The position numbers and the translations under genes were made by a program. The notes beneath the pieces were generated by a model. It did not search any database and was not told the origin of the DNA. It worked only from the letters and a program-made list of their open reading frames with translations. Below are positions 1-5,800 of a DNA stretch of 9,747 nt, one piece after another (position 1 is the first letter of the stretch; each line of letters opens with the position of its first letter). Source of the stretch: Bradyrhizobium sp. (GTDB lineage Bacteria > Pseudomonadota > Alphaproteobacteria > Rhizobiales > Xanthobacteraceae); NCBI GenBank assembly GCA_013695565.1, contig JACDAG010000605.1, forward strand, positions 1 through 9,747, read 5' to 3'.

Positions 1-343
1 GTGCGTTGGGCGTGAACGGTTTGCGCAGGCAGCATGCCGCGCCGAGCTCGATGGTCATCCGCAGGAAATCCGGCGCGCGTTCGGTATTGGCGAAGGCGTA
101 GCCGGACATCGCGATGATCGGAACTTCGGGCCGGCGCTCGTGAAACATCCGAATTGATTCAAAACCGCGCATATGCGGCATGAAGACATCGATCAGCATC
201 ACGTCGAAATCGGACGCTTCGAGCGCCCGCATCCCGGCCTCTCCACCGTCGGCAACGGTGACTTCGAAGCCCTGACGCTGCAGACATACCTCAATGGCGA
301 TGCAAACCATCGGGTCGTCATCCACCAAGAGGACGCGCGGCAC
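1..343 (-). CDS. Response regulator receiver domain protein, partial (3' end outside window)
   Basis: A two-component phosphoacceptor protein of the CheY-like fold; 114 residues are visible before the left edge. The sequence shows the acidic pair in VDDDP (D8-D10), the phosphoacceptor Asp52 in LIDVFMP, the switch Ser80 in AMSGY, and the conserved Lys108 in LRKPF, so the receiver should be active. The start is taken as GTG at 343 because AAAGGA lies about six bases upstream of it. The domain is nearly complete at the edge, so it could be a single-domain regulator or carry an output domain further left. No histidine kinase is in view. It is divergent from the EamA permease gene, with 131 bp between them. 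Family assignment is firm; the process controlled is unknown. Confidence 0.9.
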   Translation of the reverse strand, partial: MPRVLLVDDDPMVCIAIEVCLQRQGFEVTVADGGEAGMRALEASDFDVMLIDVFMPHMRGFESIRMFHERRPEVPIIAMSGYAFANTERAPDFLRMTIELGAACCLRKPFTPNA

Positions 344-474
344 GACGGTTCCTTTTGCTCGGGCTACGGTCGACGACTCGCACGGCCCCGGAAACGATTA
401 AGTCGGAAGGTCGACAAGTCGTCTGTATGATAGAGTGCATATAAGATTTGCTTAGAAGCGAATTCCGTTAGTGT
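344..474. promoter_or_regulatory. Divergent intergenic region, response regulator / EamA permease
   Basis: This 131-bp spacer must hold both promoters. GGTCGAC occurs twice (368-376 and 409-417, eight of nine bases identical when the following two bases are included), and GTCGAC is itself palindromic. A TATAAG hexamer at 440-445 is a possible -10 element for the plus-strand permease, but no good -35 element is found at 16-18 bp. The role is inferred from position only. Confidence 0.35.
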
Positions 475-1422
475 GTGTCAGAACAAGAAACCAATGCGCT
501 CCCGGTTCCGGATTTAAGCCCCGCCATGCCTCTCCCTCGCCAAGCGGGCCGTCCCCGAACGTCGCCGCTCGGCTTCATCCTGCTTACGATCGCCTCGGTG
601 GGGTGGGGTCTCAACTTCCCGATCATGAAACACCTGCTGACGGAGTGGTCGCCGCTGTCCTCGCGCGGCCTGTGCGGCATCGTCGGCGCCGCAGCGCTCG
701 CGTTGATCGCGCTGGCGCGGCAGCAGACGCTTCGCGTGCCCCGGGGAATGGGGTTGCGGCTGCTGCTGGTGTCAACATTGTCGCTTGGGGGCTGGGTCGC
801 ATTCATGGGGCTCGCCTTGCTGTGGCTGAGCGCCAGCGAGGCGGCGGTGCTTGGCATATCGATCCCGGTCTGGGTGGCGTTGCTGGCGTGGCCGATCCTC
901 GGCGAACGGTTGTCGCTGCTGCGTGCGTTGTCGTTGATGGTCGCACTTGTCGGCATTGCCGTGCTGATCGGCGGCAACGGCTTCGACGCCAGCGTCGGGA
1001 AGCTGCCGGGCATCTTGTTCGCGCTGACTGGCGCGGTGTGTGTCGCGCTCGGCACCGTCCTGACCAAGCATTTTCCGCTGGCGATGCCGCCGCTGTCGCT
1101 GGCCGCCTGGCAGATCGGCCTCGGCTGCCTGCCGATCGCGATCATCGGGTTCGCGGTCGAGCAGCCACAGCTTGCGGCGCTCTCATCGATCGGCTGGGCG
1201 TCGATGATCTACATAACGCTGATCCAGTTTTGCGTGTGTTATGTCTGCTGGTTCGCCGCGCTGGAGCGGCTGCCGGCGGCGACCGCGTCGATCGGCACCT
1301 TGCTGGTGCCGGTGGTCGGAGTGCTGGCGGCAGCCATGATGCTGCATGAGCCGTTCGGCTTGCGCGAGATCGCAGCCCTGGGGATCACGCTCGGCGGCGT
1401 CGCGGTGGCGTTGCGCGCATGA
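475..1422 (+). CDS. EamA/DMT-family transporter (drug/metabolite exporter type)
   Basis: An inner-membrane permease of 315 residues, the normal length for a protein with two EamA repeats. About ten hydrophobic segments are visible: the first repeat covers roughly residues 32-150 (starting SVGWGLNFPIMK and ending with the LGERLS-type motif and a hydrophobic helix), and the second roughly 175-313 (with LERLPAATAS and LHEPF before the last helix). The paired E in LGERL and HEPF is typical of the family. The first 30 residues are polar and cytosolic. The GTG start at 475 has no clear ribosome-binding site; GTG at 471 or 473 is in other frames, and ATG at 526 (Met18) is an alternative that keeps all helices. 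Substrate cannot be told from sequence. It is transcribed alone and ends at a hairpin terminator. Confidence 0.9.
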   Translation: MSEQETNALPVPDLSPAMPLPRQAGRPRTSPLGFILLTIASVGWGLNFPIMKHLLTEWSPLSSRGLCGIVGAAALALIALARQQTLRVPRGMGLRLLLVSTLSLGGWVAFMGLALLWLSASEAAVLGISIPVWVALLAWPILGERLSLLRALSLMVALVGIAVLIGGNGFDASVGKLPGILFALTGAVCVALGTVLTKHFPLAMPPLSLAAWQIGLGCLPIAIIGFAVEQPQLAALSSIGWASMIYITLIQFCVCYVCWFAALERLPAATASIGTLLVPVVGVLAAAMMLHEPFGLREIAALGITLGGVAVALRA

Positions 1423-1426
1423 AAAA

Positions 1427-1450
1427 AGCGGCGCACCGGAATGCGCCGCT
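1427..1450. terminator. Bidirectional rho-independent terminator
   Basis: A perfect 9-bp stem (AGCGGCGCA with TGCGCCGCT, loop CCGGAA) sits five bases after the EamA stop codon. A run of A precedes it (1422-1427), giving a T-tract when read on the minus strand, so it best fits the minus-strand glycine-rich gene that stops at 1478. On the plus strand it is followed only by CTTCGTGTTT, a weaker tail. It probably serves both convergent genes. Confidence 0.8.
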
Positions 1451-1477
1451 CTTCGTGTTTACGTCGTCAGGATGGCG

Positions 1478-2092
1478 TTACGGACAGGGATGCCGGAAGC
1501 CGTCATTGCCGAGATAGGTTCCCGATCGCGGATCGTAGGAACGATAGGTCTGCCTGCAGTAGGAATCGTCGTCGCCGCCGGGCGACACCGCCACCACGCC
1601 GTCATCGACATATCCCTCGTCATAATAGCCCGGTGCGTAATAGCCGGGGCCGCCGTAATAGCCGTAGCTCTGCGACGCGAGCGCGCCACCGATCACAGCA
1701 CCCGCGACCGCGCCGGGGAAGAAACCACCGCCGCCATGATGATGGTGATGATGGCCGCCGCCACGATAGCCGCCGCCACCGCTGTAAACCGGACCACCGC
1801 CGCCGCCTCCACGAAATCCTCCGCCGCCACCTGCGATCGCCGGTCCACCGCCGCCGCGAAAGCCACCACCACCTATGGCCGGGCCGCCACCGCCGCCACG
1901 GACACCACCGCCACCTATGGCCGCGGCTCCACCTCCACCACGGACTCCACCGCCACCTGCCGCGGCCGGCGCTCCGCCACCGCCCCGCGCTATCCCGGGA
2001 CGCTCCTGCGCGAAGCTCGCGCTGGGCAGCACCACCGGTGCAACAAGCGCCGCGATCGCTGCGGCGGTACTTAAAATTTTCAGACTGGTCAT
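1478..2092 (-). CDS. Secreted glycine-rich protein with BA14K-like C-terminal tail
   Basis: A 204-residue exported protein. Residues 1-28 are a signal peptide with a likely cleavage after Ser-Phe-Ala. Residues 37-113 are imperfect glycine-rich repeats of the type [VFY]RGGGG-x-PAI. Six consecutive histidines follow (114-119), flanked by glycines. A hydrophobic glycine-zipper-like stretch (about 124-140) could insert in a membrane. A Tyr/Asp/Gly segment comes next, and the tail (177-203) has the SYDP-x-SGTYLG-x-DG-x-RHPC pattern known from BA14K-family proteins of Brucella and Rhizobiales, with Cys179 and Cys203. ATG at 2092 is chosen because GGAG lies six bases upstream and the signal peptide begins there; the frame stays open further upstream but codes nothing recognisable. 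An EcfG-like promoter lies just upstream, suggesting stress induction. Function is unknown; an envelope role is inferred. Confidence 0.85.
   Translation of the reverse strand: MTSLKILSTAAAIAALVAPVVLPSASFAQERPGIARGGGGAPAAAGGGGVRGGGGAAAIGGGGVRGGGGGPAIGGGGFRGGGGPAIAGGGGGFRGGGGGGPVYSGGGGYRGGGHHHHHHGGGGFFPGAVAGAVIGGALASQSYGYYGGPGYYAPGYYDEGYVDDGVVAVSPGGDDDSYCRQTYRSYDPRSGTYLGNDGFRHPCP
1754..1957 (-). repeat. Imperfect tandem glycine-codon repeats within the secreted protein gene
   Basis: About five units of 36-50 bases encode [V/F/Y]-R followed by a glycine run and usually P-A-I (protein residues 46-113). The units differ at third codon positions and in length, so they are not a fresh expansion. 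Such repeats can change copy number by slippage. The six-histidine run lies directly downstream in the gene (nt 1736-1753). Confidence 0.7.
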
Positions 2093-2120
2093 TGTTGGCT
2101 CCATCTCCGGGATACGACCC

Positions 2121-2145
2121 AACCATTTCAGGAGGCGGACGTTCC
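2121..2145 (-). promoter_or_regulatory. Candidate EcfG-type (general stress) promoter
   Basis: Read on the minus strand there is GGGAAC, then exactly 17 bases, then GTT (plus-strand GTTCC at 2141-2145 and AAC at 2121-2123). The consensus for the alphaproteobacterial general stress sigma factor EcfG is GGAAC-N16/17-GTT. The GTT lies 28 bases from the ATG at 2092, a normal distance for a promoter with a short leader. Short motifs of this kind also occur by chance, so the call rests on motif, spacing and position together. Confidence 0.6.
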
Positions 2146-2380
2146 CGAGCCCGCGCACCGATCGTGCGCAGCGCTCAATCTGGTTGATAGGAACTGTATG
2201 CGGCATGAACAGCTCCCACCGATTCCGCGACAATTCGACGCCAAAAACAGGCGCAAATGCGGTCCCGCCAAGGCCCGTCTCGATCTGGCGAAGTATCGCC
2301 GCAATTGGCCGACGCGGCTGGACAATCGGGCGCGCCGATGGCATCACGGCGTTACGCTTTCTCGAACCGGCCGAGTCCTC

Positions 2381-2791
2381 ATGAAGCTGTTTCTGCTGAA
2401 AATATTCACCTGGTGGAACGGCCAGACCTTCGGCACGCAATTGTGGACGTGGCGGTTTGGCGAACTCGTCGGCCAGGACGAGCAGGGCAACACCTATTAT
2501 CGCACCAAGGGCGGCAAGATCGATCCGACGCTCGGCTTCCAACGGCGCTGGGTGGTCTACAATGGCTACGCGGAAGCAACCAAAGTGCCGCCGTCATGGC
2601 ATGGCTGGCTGCACCACACCGTCGATGTTGCCCCGACCGAAGAGACGTACACTCCGCGCGAGTGGGAAAAGCCGCACGTCCCGAATCTGACCGGCACATC
2701 AGGAGCCTATCGTCCGTCCGGCTCGACGCTGGCGAGCGGCCGCCGTCCCAAGGCCACCGGCGACTATCAGGCCTGGACGCCCGGAAGCTAG
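2381..2791 (+). CDS. NADH:ubiquinone oxidoreductase NDUFA12-family subunit
   Basis: A 136-residue homologue of the mitochondrial complex I accessory subunit NDUFA12 (B17.2), which in alphaproteobacteria binds the peripheral arm of NADH:quinone oxidoreductase. Recognisable family segments in order are FTWWNGQT near residue 9, GELVGQDEQGNTYY at about 27-40, the DPTLGFQRRWVVYNG block at about 48-62, WHGWLHH, PTEETY with PREWEKPH, and PNLTGT followed by YRPSGS near the end. The ATG at 2381 is chosen because the family begins MKLFLLKIF; the upstream sequence has only a weak CCGAG ribosome-binding site. The gene is not near other nuo genes, which is normal for this subunit. Its stop overlaps that of the convergent LysR gene. 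Confidence 0.93.
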   Translation: MKLFLLKIFTWWNGQTFGTQLWTWRFGELVGQDEQGNTYYRTKGGKIDPTLGFQRRWVVYNGYAEATKVPPSWHGWLHHTVDVAPTEETYTPREWEKPHVPNLTGTSGAYRPSGSTLASGRRPKATGDYQAWTPGS

Positions 2792-3651
2792 CCTCGTACC
2801 GCGCTCCTGAACGCAGCCGAAAGCGCGACAAGCGCATCGCGCGGCCGGCCGTTCTTGACCCTTGTGTGAAGCAGAACCGGCAAGTGCGGTAATTCCGGAA
2901 GCCCGAGCCTGGCGCCGACGTCGACGGCGCCGAATGGCAGCATGCGCGGCGCCAATGCCGCCACGCCGAGCCCGGCCATGACGGCCGCAGCGACAGTGGA
3001 AACGCCACCGCCGACGAAAATTTCCGTCCAGGGCACGCCCGCCGCATCGAGAAGCCTTCCTGCCATCGCACGCACGCCGCAGGGTTCGGCCATGGTGGCA
3101 ATCGGCAGCGGCTCGCCCGCGCGATACTGCCAGCTTGGGCTTGCGAACCAGCCGAATTTTTCTTCGGTGAGAATTTCCCCGTCGTTCCGCCCGACATGCA
3201 GGCGTGCGATCACCGTGTCGAGTTCGCGCCGGTCGAAGCTTTGCAACAGGTCGCCTGAGGATCCGATCCGGATTTCGATCAACAGCTGCGGGTCCTGCGC
3301 GTTCATGCGCGCGATCAGCGCGGGGAGTTCGGGCCCCGCCACATGGTCACTGATGCCGATGGTCAGGCGCTGCCGGGCTCCGGCAAATACCGCCAGTGCG
3401 CGTTCGTGTACCGCGAGCAGTTCGCGGGCGTGTTCGAGGAAGACGGCACCCTGCGTCGAAAGCTGCACGTGCCGGGGTGTCCGCTCGATCAGCCGACAGC
3501 CGAGCCGCTCTTCGAGCCGCTTCAGTTTCGAGCTGACCGCAGCCTGCGTCGTCCGCATCGCTTCAGCCGCGCGCGTGAAGCTGCCGAGTTCGGCGATGCG
3601 GATGAAGGCCTGGACGGCGTCGAGGTCGAGTGGGGGACCAATCATTCCCAT
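2788..3651 (-). CDS. LysR-family transcriptional regulator
   Basis: A 287-residue DNA-binding regulator, slightly short of the usual 300. The winged helix-turn-helix is at about residues 8-68 (DAVQAFIRIAELGSFTRAAE, then TQAAVSSKLKRLEERLG and LIERTPR). The rest is the type 2 periplasmic-binding-like effector domain, beginning near LTIGISDHVAGPELP at about residue 95. ATG at 3651 is used; Met3 at 3645 is an alternative, and neither has a good Shine-Dalgarno site. It is divergent from the NTF2-like/tautomerase operon and has a T-N11-A palindrome 18 bases before its own start, so autoregulation plus control of that operon is the likely arrangement. The effector is unknown. The TAG stop lies within a CTAG that also holds the stop of the convergent NDUFA12 gene. 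Confidence 0.92.
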   Translation of the reverse strand: MGMIGPPLDLDAVQAFIRIAELGSFTRAAEAMRTTQAAVSSKLKRLEERLGCRLIERTPRHVQLSTQGAVFLEHARELLAVHERALAVFAGARQRLTIGISDHVAGPELPALIARMNAQDPQLLIEIRIGSSGDLLQSFDRRELDTVIARLHVGRNDGEILTEEKFGWFASPSWQYRAGEPLPIATMAEPCGVRAMAGRLLDAAGVPWTEIFVGGGVSTVAAAVMAGLGVAALAPRMLPFGAVDVGARLGLPELPHLPVLLHTRVKNGRPRDALVALSAAFRSAVRG

Positions 3652-3668
3652 ACGTTATAGCTGATATC

Positions 3669-3685
3669 GGTATCCATAGGATACC
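3669..3685. promoter_or_regulatory. Candidate LysR operator (perfect inverted repeat, T-N11-A)
   Basis: GGTATCCATAGGATACC is a perfect 7-3-7 inverted repeat containing T at 3671 and A at 3683, the T-N11-A spacing of LysR-type binding sites. It lies in the 132-bp gap between the LysR gene and the divergent NTF2-like gene, next to the LysR start and about 100 bp before the other gene. Binding is inferred. Confidence 0.65.
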
Positions 3686-3783
3686 AAAATAGCCGGGCGC
3701 CCGCTAGTTTCAACCTGCTCGAGCGCGCTCGCCGACCCCGGCGGATTTGGCCGGATCGTTCGCCAACCAAACAGGAGTTTCCG

Positions 3784-4242
3784 ATGACGATGATGACGAA
3801 GGAGCCCGCGTTGCTCGACCGCAACCAGAAAGCGCCATTGGCCGCGCCGGTGATCGGCCGTTCATCCCTGATGGAGTTGACCGACGCGATACAAAAGTAT
3901 TTCGACCTCATGTACGACTGCGATACGTCGCGCTTCGATCAGACTTTTTACCCGACCGTCCAGTTGCACGGATTTCGCGACGGCCAGATGATGGCGTGGC
4001 CGGCACAGACCTACCGGGATATTCTTGACAAGCGCCAATCGCCGAAGTCGGTGAATTCCGCGCGCAAGGATGAGATCCTGTTCATCGACTTTGCTTCCAC
4101 GACCCAGGCCATGACGAAAGTGCGACTGAGAGTTAACACGATGGTGTTTGTGGATTATCTGACCTGGCATCGGATCGACGGCAAATGGCTGATCACATCG
4201 AAGGGATTTCACGTCGAATCCCAGGACGGCTCTCCAATATAG
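3784..4242 (+). CDS. NTF2-like / SnoaL-like family protein (putative lumazine-binding type)
   Basis: A 152-residue protein with the cone-shaped NTF2-like fold, in the group often labelled nuclear transport factor 2 or Lumazine_bd_2. The first helix, from about residue 28, contains LTDAIQKYFDLMYDCDTSRFDQTFYPTV-like family features (an acidic/aromatic helix, then FYPTVQLHG). Later strands end in WHRIDGKWLITSKGFHVE, typical of the family's final strands. The ATG at 3784 has a strong AGGAG site six bases upstream. There is no signal peptide. Members act as small hydrolases, isomerases or ligand binders, so a precise activity cannot be given. It is first gene of a two-gene operon with the tautomerase, 47 bp apart, divergent from LysR. 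Confidence 0.82.
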   Translation: MTMMTKEPALLDRNQKAPLAAPVIGRSSLMELTDAIQKYFDLMYDCDTSRFDQTFYPTVQLHGFRDGQMMAWPAQTYRDILDKRQSPKSVNSARKDEILFIDFASTTQAMTKVRLRVNTMVFVDYLTWHRIDGKWLITSKGFHVESQDGSPI

Positions 4243-4245
4243 CTG

Positions 4246-4255
4246 TCGGTATCCA
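4246..4255. promoter_or_regulatory. Second copy of the operator half-site inside the operon
   Basis: TCGGTATCCA is identical to bases 3667-3676, the left half of the LysR palindrome plus its flank. It lies just after the NTF2-like stop and 35 bp before the tautomerase start. A 10-bp identity in a 47-bp gap suggests a secondary binding site, but no matching right half is present. Confidence 0.35.
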
Positions 4256-4289
4256 ATGTTCAGGCAGGATTGATTGAAAAGGACCCGCG

Positions 4290-4667
4290 ATGCCGCTGCT
4301 TCACATCTCACTGCGCGCCGGAAAGCCGGAAGCCTACCGGCAGGCGATCTTCGATGGTCTCTACCGCGCGATGCGCGAAACGTTGAACGTGCCCGACGAC
4401 GACCAGTTCATGACCATCACGGAGCATGATGCCGCGAACTTCCGCTACGGCAACGGCTACGGCATCGCCCGGAGTGCCGACGTCGTCTACATCCAGATCA
4501 CCGTGTTCAATACCCGCACGGCGGAACAGAAGAAGGCGCTGTTCCGGAGCATCGCGGAGTTGCTCGGCGAAAATCCCGGCATCCGGCCGGAGGATGTTTT
4601 CGTGGTCGTTCTCGACGCCGCGAAGGAGAATTGGTCCGTCGGCAATGGCCTCGCGCAATTTGCGTGA
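4290..4667 (+). CDS. Tautomerase-superfamily protein (Tautomerase_2 type)
   Basis: A 125-residue beta-alpha-beta protein that begins Met-Pro, so removal of Met exposes the catalytic N-terminal Pro-1 of the superfamily. Counting from Pro-1, the sequence has Asp37 in a DDDQF motif, Arg75 in VFNTRT, and Trp114 in AKENWSVGNG. A Pro-1 plus Asp-37 plus arginine arrangement is known from malonate semialdehyde decarboxylases of this superfamily, but the match here is by position only, and position 73 is Asn. The family commonly acts on unsaturated or oxo acids by tautomerisation, decarboxylation or dehalogenation. An AAAAGGA site lies six bases before the ATG. It is the second gene after the NTF2-like gene and probably under the LysR regulator. 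The substrate is unknown. Confidence 0.87.
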   Translation: MPLLHISLRAGKPEAYRQAIFDGLYRAMRETLNVPDDDQFMTITEHDAANFRYGNGYGIARSADVVYIQITVFNTRTAEQKKALFRSIAELLGENPGIRPEDVFVVVLDAAKENWSVGNGLAQFA

Positions 4668-5019
4668 GCCGATGCCGCGTTCGTGGCGAGGAAGCACGCA
4701 GACGCATTTGCTGCGTCGCAAGCGCGCCTGTGAATATCGGGAACAGCGGGGATCGTTGTTACGGTGTGCTTGCGGGCTTCGGCCGTTCGCCGTTCAATGA
4801 ACCCATCTTACGGAGATGGGAAACCATCGCGTACGGTTCGGGCTCCAGTTCGCGACTGCCCCGATAAGCAGCGGCACCCGATCAGGATACGGCTGGGAGA
4901 TAGGCCCCCGGTGCAGAGTTTCTGAGATCGCCCGTCAATGTGGCGCCGCCGAAGGAAAGGAAAGGCCGTCTGGGCAACCAGGCGGCCTTTTTCTTATTCG
5001 CGCGATTGCGCCCAACGCT
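4668..5019 (+). ncRNA. 352-bp stretch without a protein gene; structured RNA or long 3' UTR candidate
   Basis: No reading frame here has a good start, ribosome site or recognisable product. Hairpins are seen instead: CCCATCT/AGATGGG (4802-4820, loop TACGG), overlapping and mutually exclusive with GATGG-GAAA-CCATC (4815-4828). A possible long-range pairing joins GGGCTCCAG (4840-4848) with CTGGGAG and GGCCC (4893-4907). The stretch ends at a strong terminator (4961-4995). A weak possible promoter is TTGCTG at 4708-4713 with GAATAT at 4732-4737. I could not match it to a known riboswitch. It may be the 3' UTR of the tautomerase operon or a small RNA gene; the start of any RNA is undefined. Confidence 0.4.
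4961..4995 (+). terminator. Strong rho-independent terminator
   Basis: A 13-bp stem (AAAGGCCGTCTGG with CCAGGCGGCCTTT, one G-T wobble), tetraloop GCAA, followed by TTCTT directly after three stem-end T bases, so five T in a row in total. It ends plus-strand transcription from the tautomerase operon or an RNA in 4668-4960. On the minus strand the tail is CCTTTCCTTC, so it may also serve the convergent isonitrile hydratase gene. Confidence 0.88.
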
Positions 5020-5706
5020 TCACGTCAGCCGCGCGGCGGCGCGGCCGATCATTTCGGTGCGACGGGCTTGCGCGGGTGCAATCTTTTCTTTCATGAAAGC
5101 CAGGATTTCCGGCGGCGCGGTGTCGGGCGAGCCCGAATTGAACGGCGGCGCCGGGTTGTATTCGAGCCGGAGCTGGATTGCTTCCGCGGTCCGCCGGTCG
5201 ACCAGATGCGACACCAGCGTCAGCGCGAAATCGATCCCTGCGGTCACGCCGCCGCCGGTGAGGCGGTTGCGATCGACGCAGACCCGGGTCTTGGTCGGTA
5301 TCGCGCCGAACGCGGACAGGAAATCCATCGCGCTCCAATGGGTCGTCGCGCGATAGCCTTTCAGCAATCCGGCCGCGCCCAGCACCAGCGAACCCGTGCA
5401 GACCGAGGTGACGTATCTGGCGCCGGTGGCTTGCTTGCGTAAAAACGCCAGCATCTCCTCATCGTTGATCATGTCGTCGGTGCCGCCCCCGCCGGGTACG
5501 CAGATGACGTCGAGCTGCGGACAATCCGCAAAGGTCGTGGTCGGCGTGATCATCATAACCCCATCGCTGATAACCGGTTCGATGCGCTTCCAGAGCAGAT
5601 GCACTTGCGCACCGGGCACGCTGGAGAACACTTGCAGGGGCCCGGTGAAATCGAGCTGGGTCACCCTCGGAAACAACACGAGACCGATCTGAAGCGGTGT
5701 GGACAT
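5020..5706 (-). CDS. inhA: Isonitrile hydratase (DJ-1/PfpI family)
   Basis: A cytosolic enzyme of the DJ-1/PfpI fold expected to hydrate isonitriles to N-substituted formamides. The 228 residues equal the length of Pseudomonas putida InhA, and the sequence matches it closely from memory: QLDFTGP near the N-terminus, TSVCTGSLVLGAAGLL with the nucleophile Cys103 and Thr104 (Cys101/Thr102 in InhA), ATTHW, GGGVTAGIDFALTL and EYNPAPPFNSGSPDTAP near the end. Asp19 matches InhA Asp17, a catalytic residue. ATG at 5706 is chosen because AGGAGG lies five bases upstream; the ATG immediately before (5709) would be only two bases away. It is divergent from a GlxA-type regulator with about 94 bp between starts. 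A related DJ-1 protein with another substrate is possible but less likely. Confidence 0.88.
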   Translation of the reverse strand: MSTPLQIGLVLFPRVTQLDFTGPLQVFSSVPGAQVHLLWKRIEPVISDGVMMITPTTTFADCPQLDVICVPGGGGTDDMINDEEMLAFLRKQATGARYVTSVCTGSLVLGAAGLLKGYRATTHWSAMDFLSAFGAIPTKTRVCVDRNRLTGGGVTAGIDFALTLVSHLVDRRTAEAIQLRLEYNPAPPFNSGSPDTAPPEILAFMKEKIAPAQARRTEMIGRAAARLT

Positions 5707-5741
5707 CATGACCTCCTGATTTCACTTGACCAGACCATCCT

Positions 5742-5752
5742 GGCATGATGCC
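5742..5752. promoter_or_regulatory. Palindrome GGCATGATGCC in the inhA/GlxA divergent promoter
   Basis: A perfect 5-1-5 inverted repeat lies midway in the 94-bp gap between the two divergent DJ-1 genes. Its position fits an operator for the adjacent GlxA-type regulator. The same ten bases GGCATGATGC recur at 9197-9206. A role is inferred. Confidence 0.4.
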
Positions 5753-5800
5753 CTCTTGTCCGAAACGCCATAATTCCCTCATTTAAGGACATTGCCTCAA

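Noticed and set aside
468..1349. Long open frames on both strands overlapping the EamA gene
   Set aside because: They have low-complexity Arg/Ala/Ser-rich translations and no ribosome sites; these are frame shadows of a high-GC gene.
1478..2542. A 354-codon minus-strand open frame running through the secreted protein gene into the NDUFA12 gene
   Set aside because: The part upstream of 2092 is antisense to NDUFA12 and has no recognisable domain; a signal peptide and ribosome site mark the true start at 2092.
4740..4910. Possible cobalamin riboswitch (GGGAA and a GGCTGGGAGATAGGCC segment slightly like a B12 box)
   Set aside because: The conserved GCCACTG element is missing, the B12-box match is poor, and no plus-strand gene follows within reach.
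4750..4920. Possible TPP riboswitch on the minus strand
   Set aside because: A CCTGATC-like piece is present but the CTGAGA core is absent, and the next minus-strand gene is not downstream.
4816..5442. A 208-codon plus-strand open frame
   Set aside because: It crosses a strong terminator and is mostly antisense to the clear isonitrile hydratase gene.
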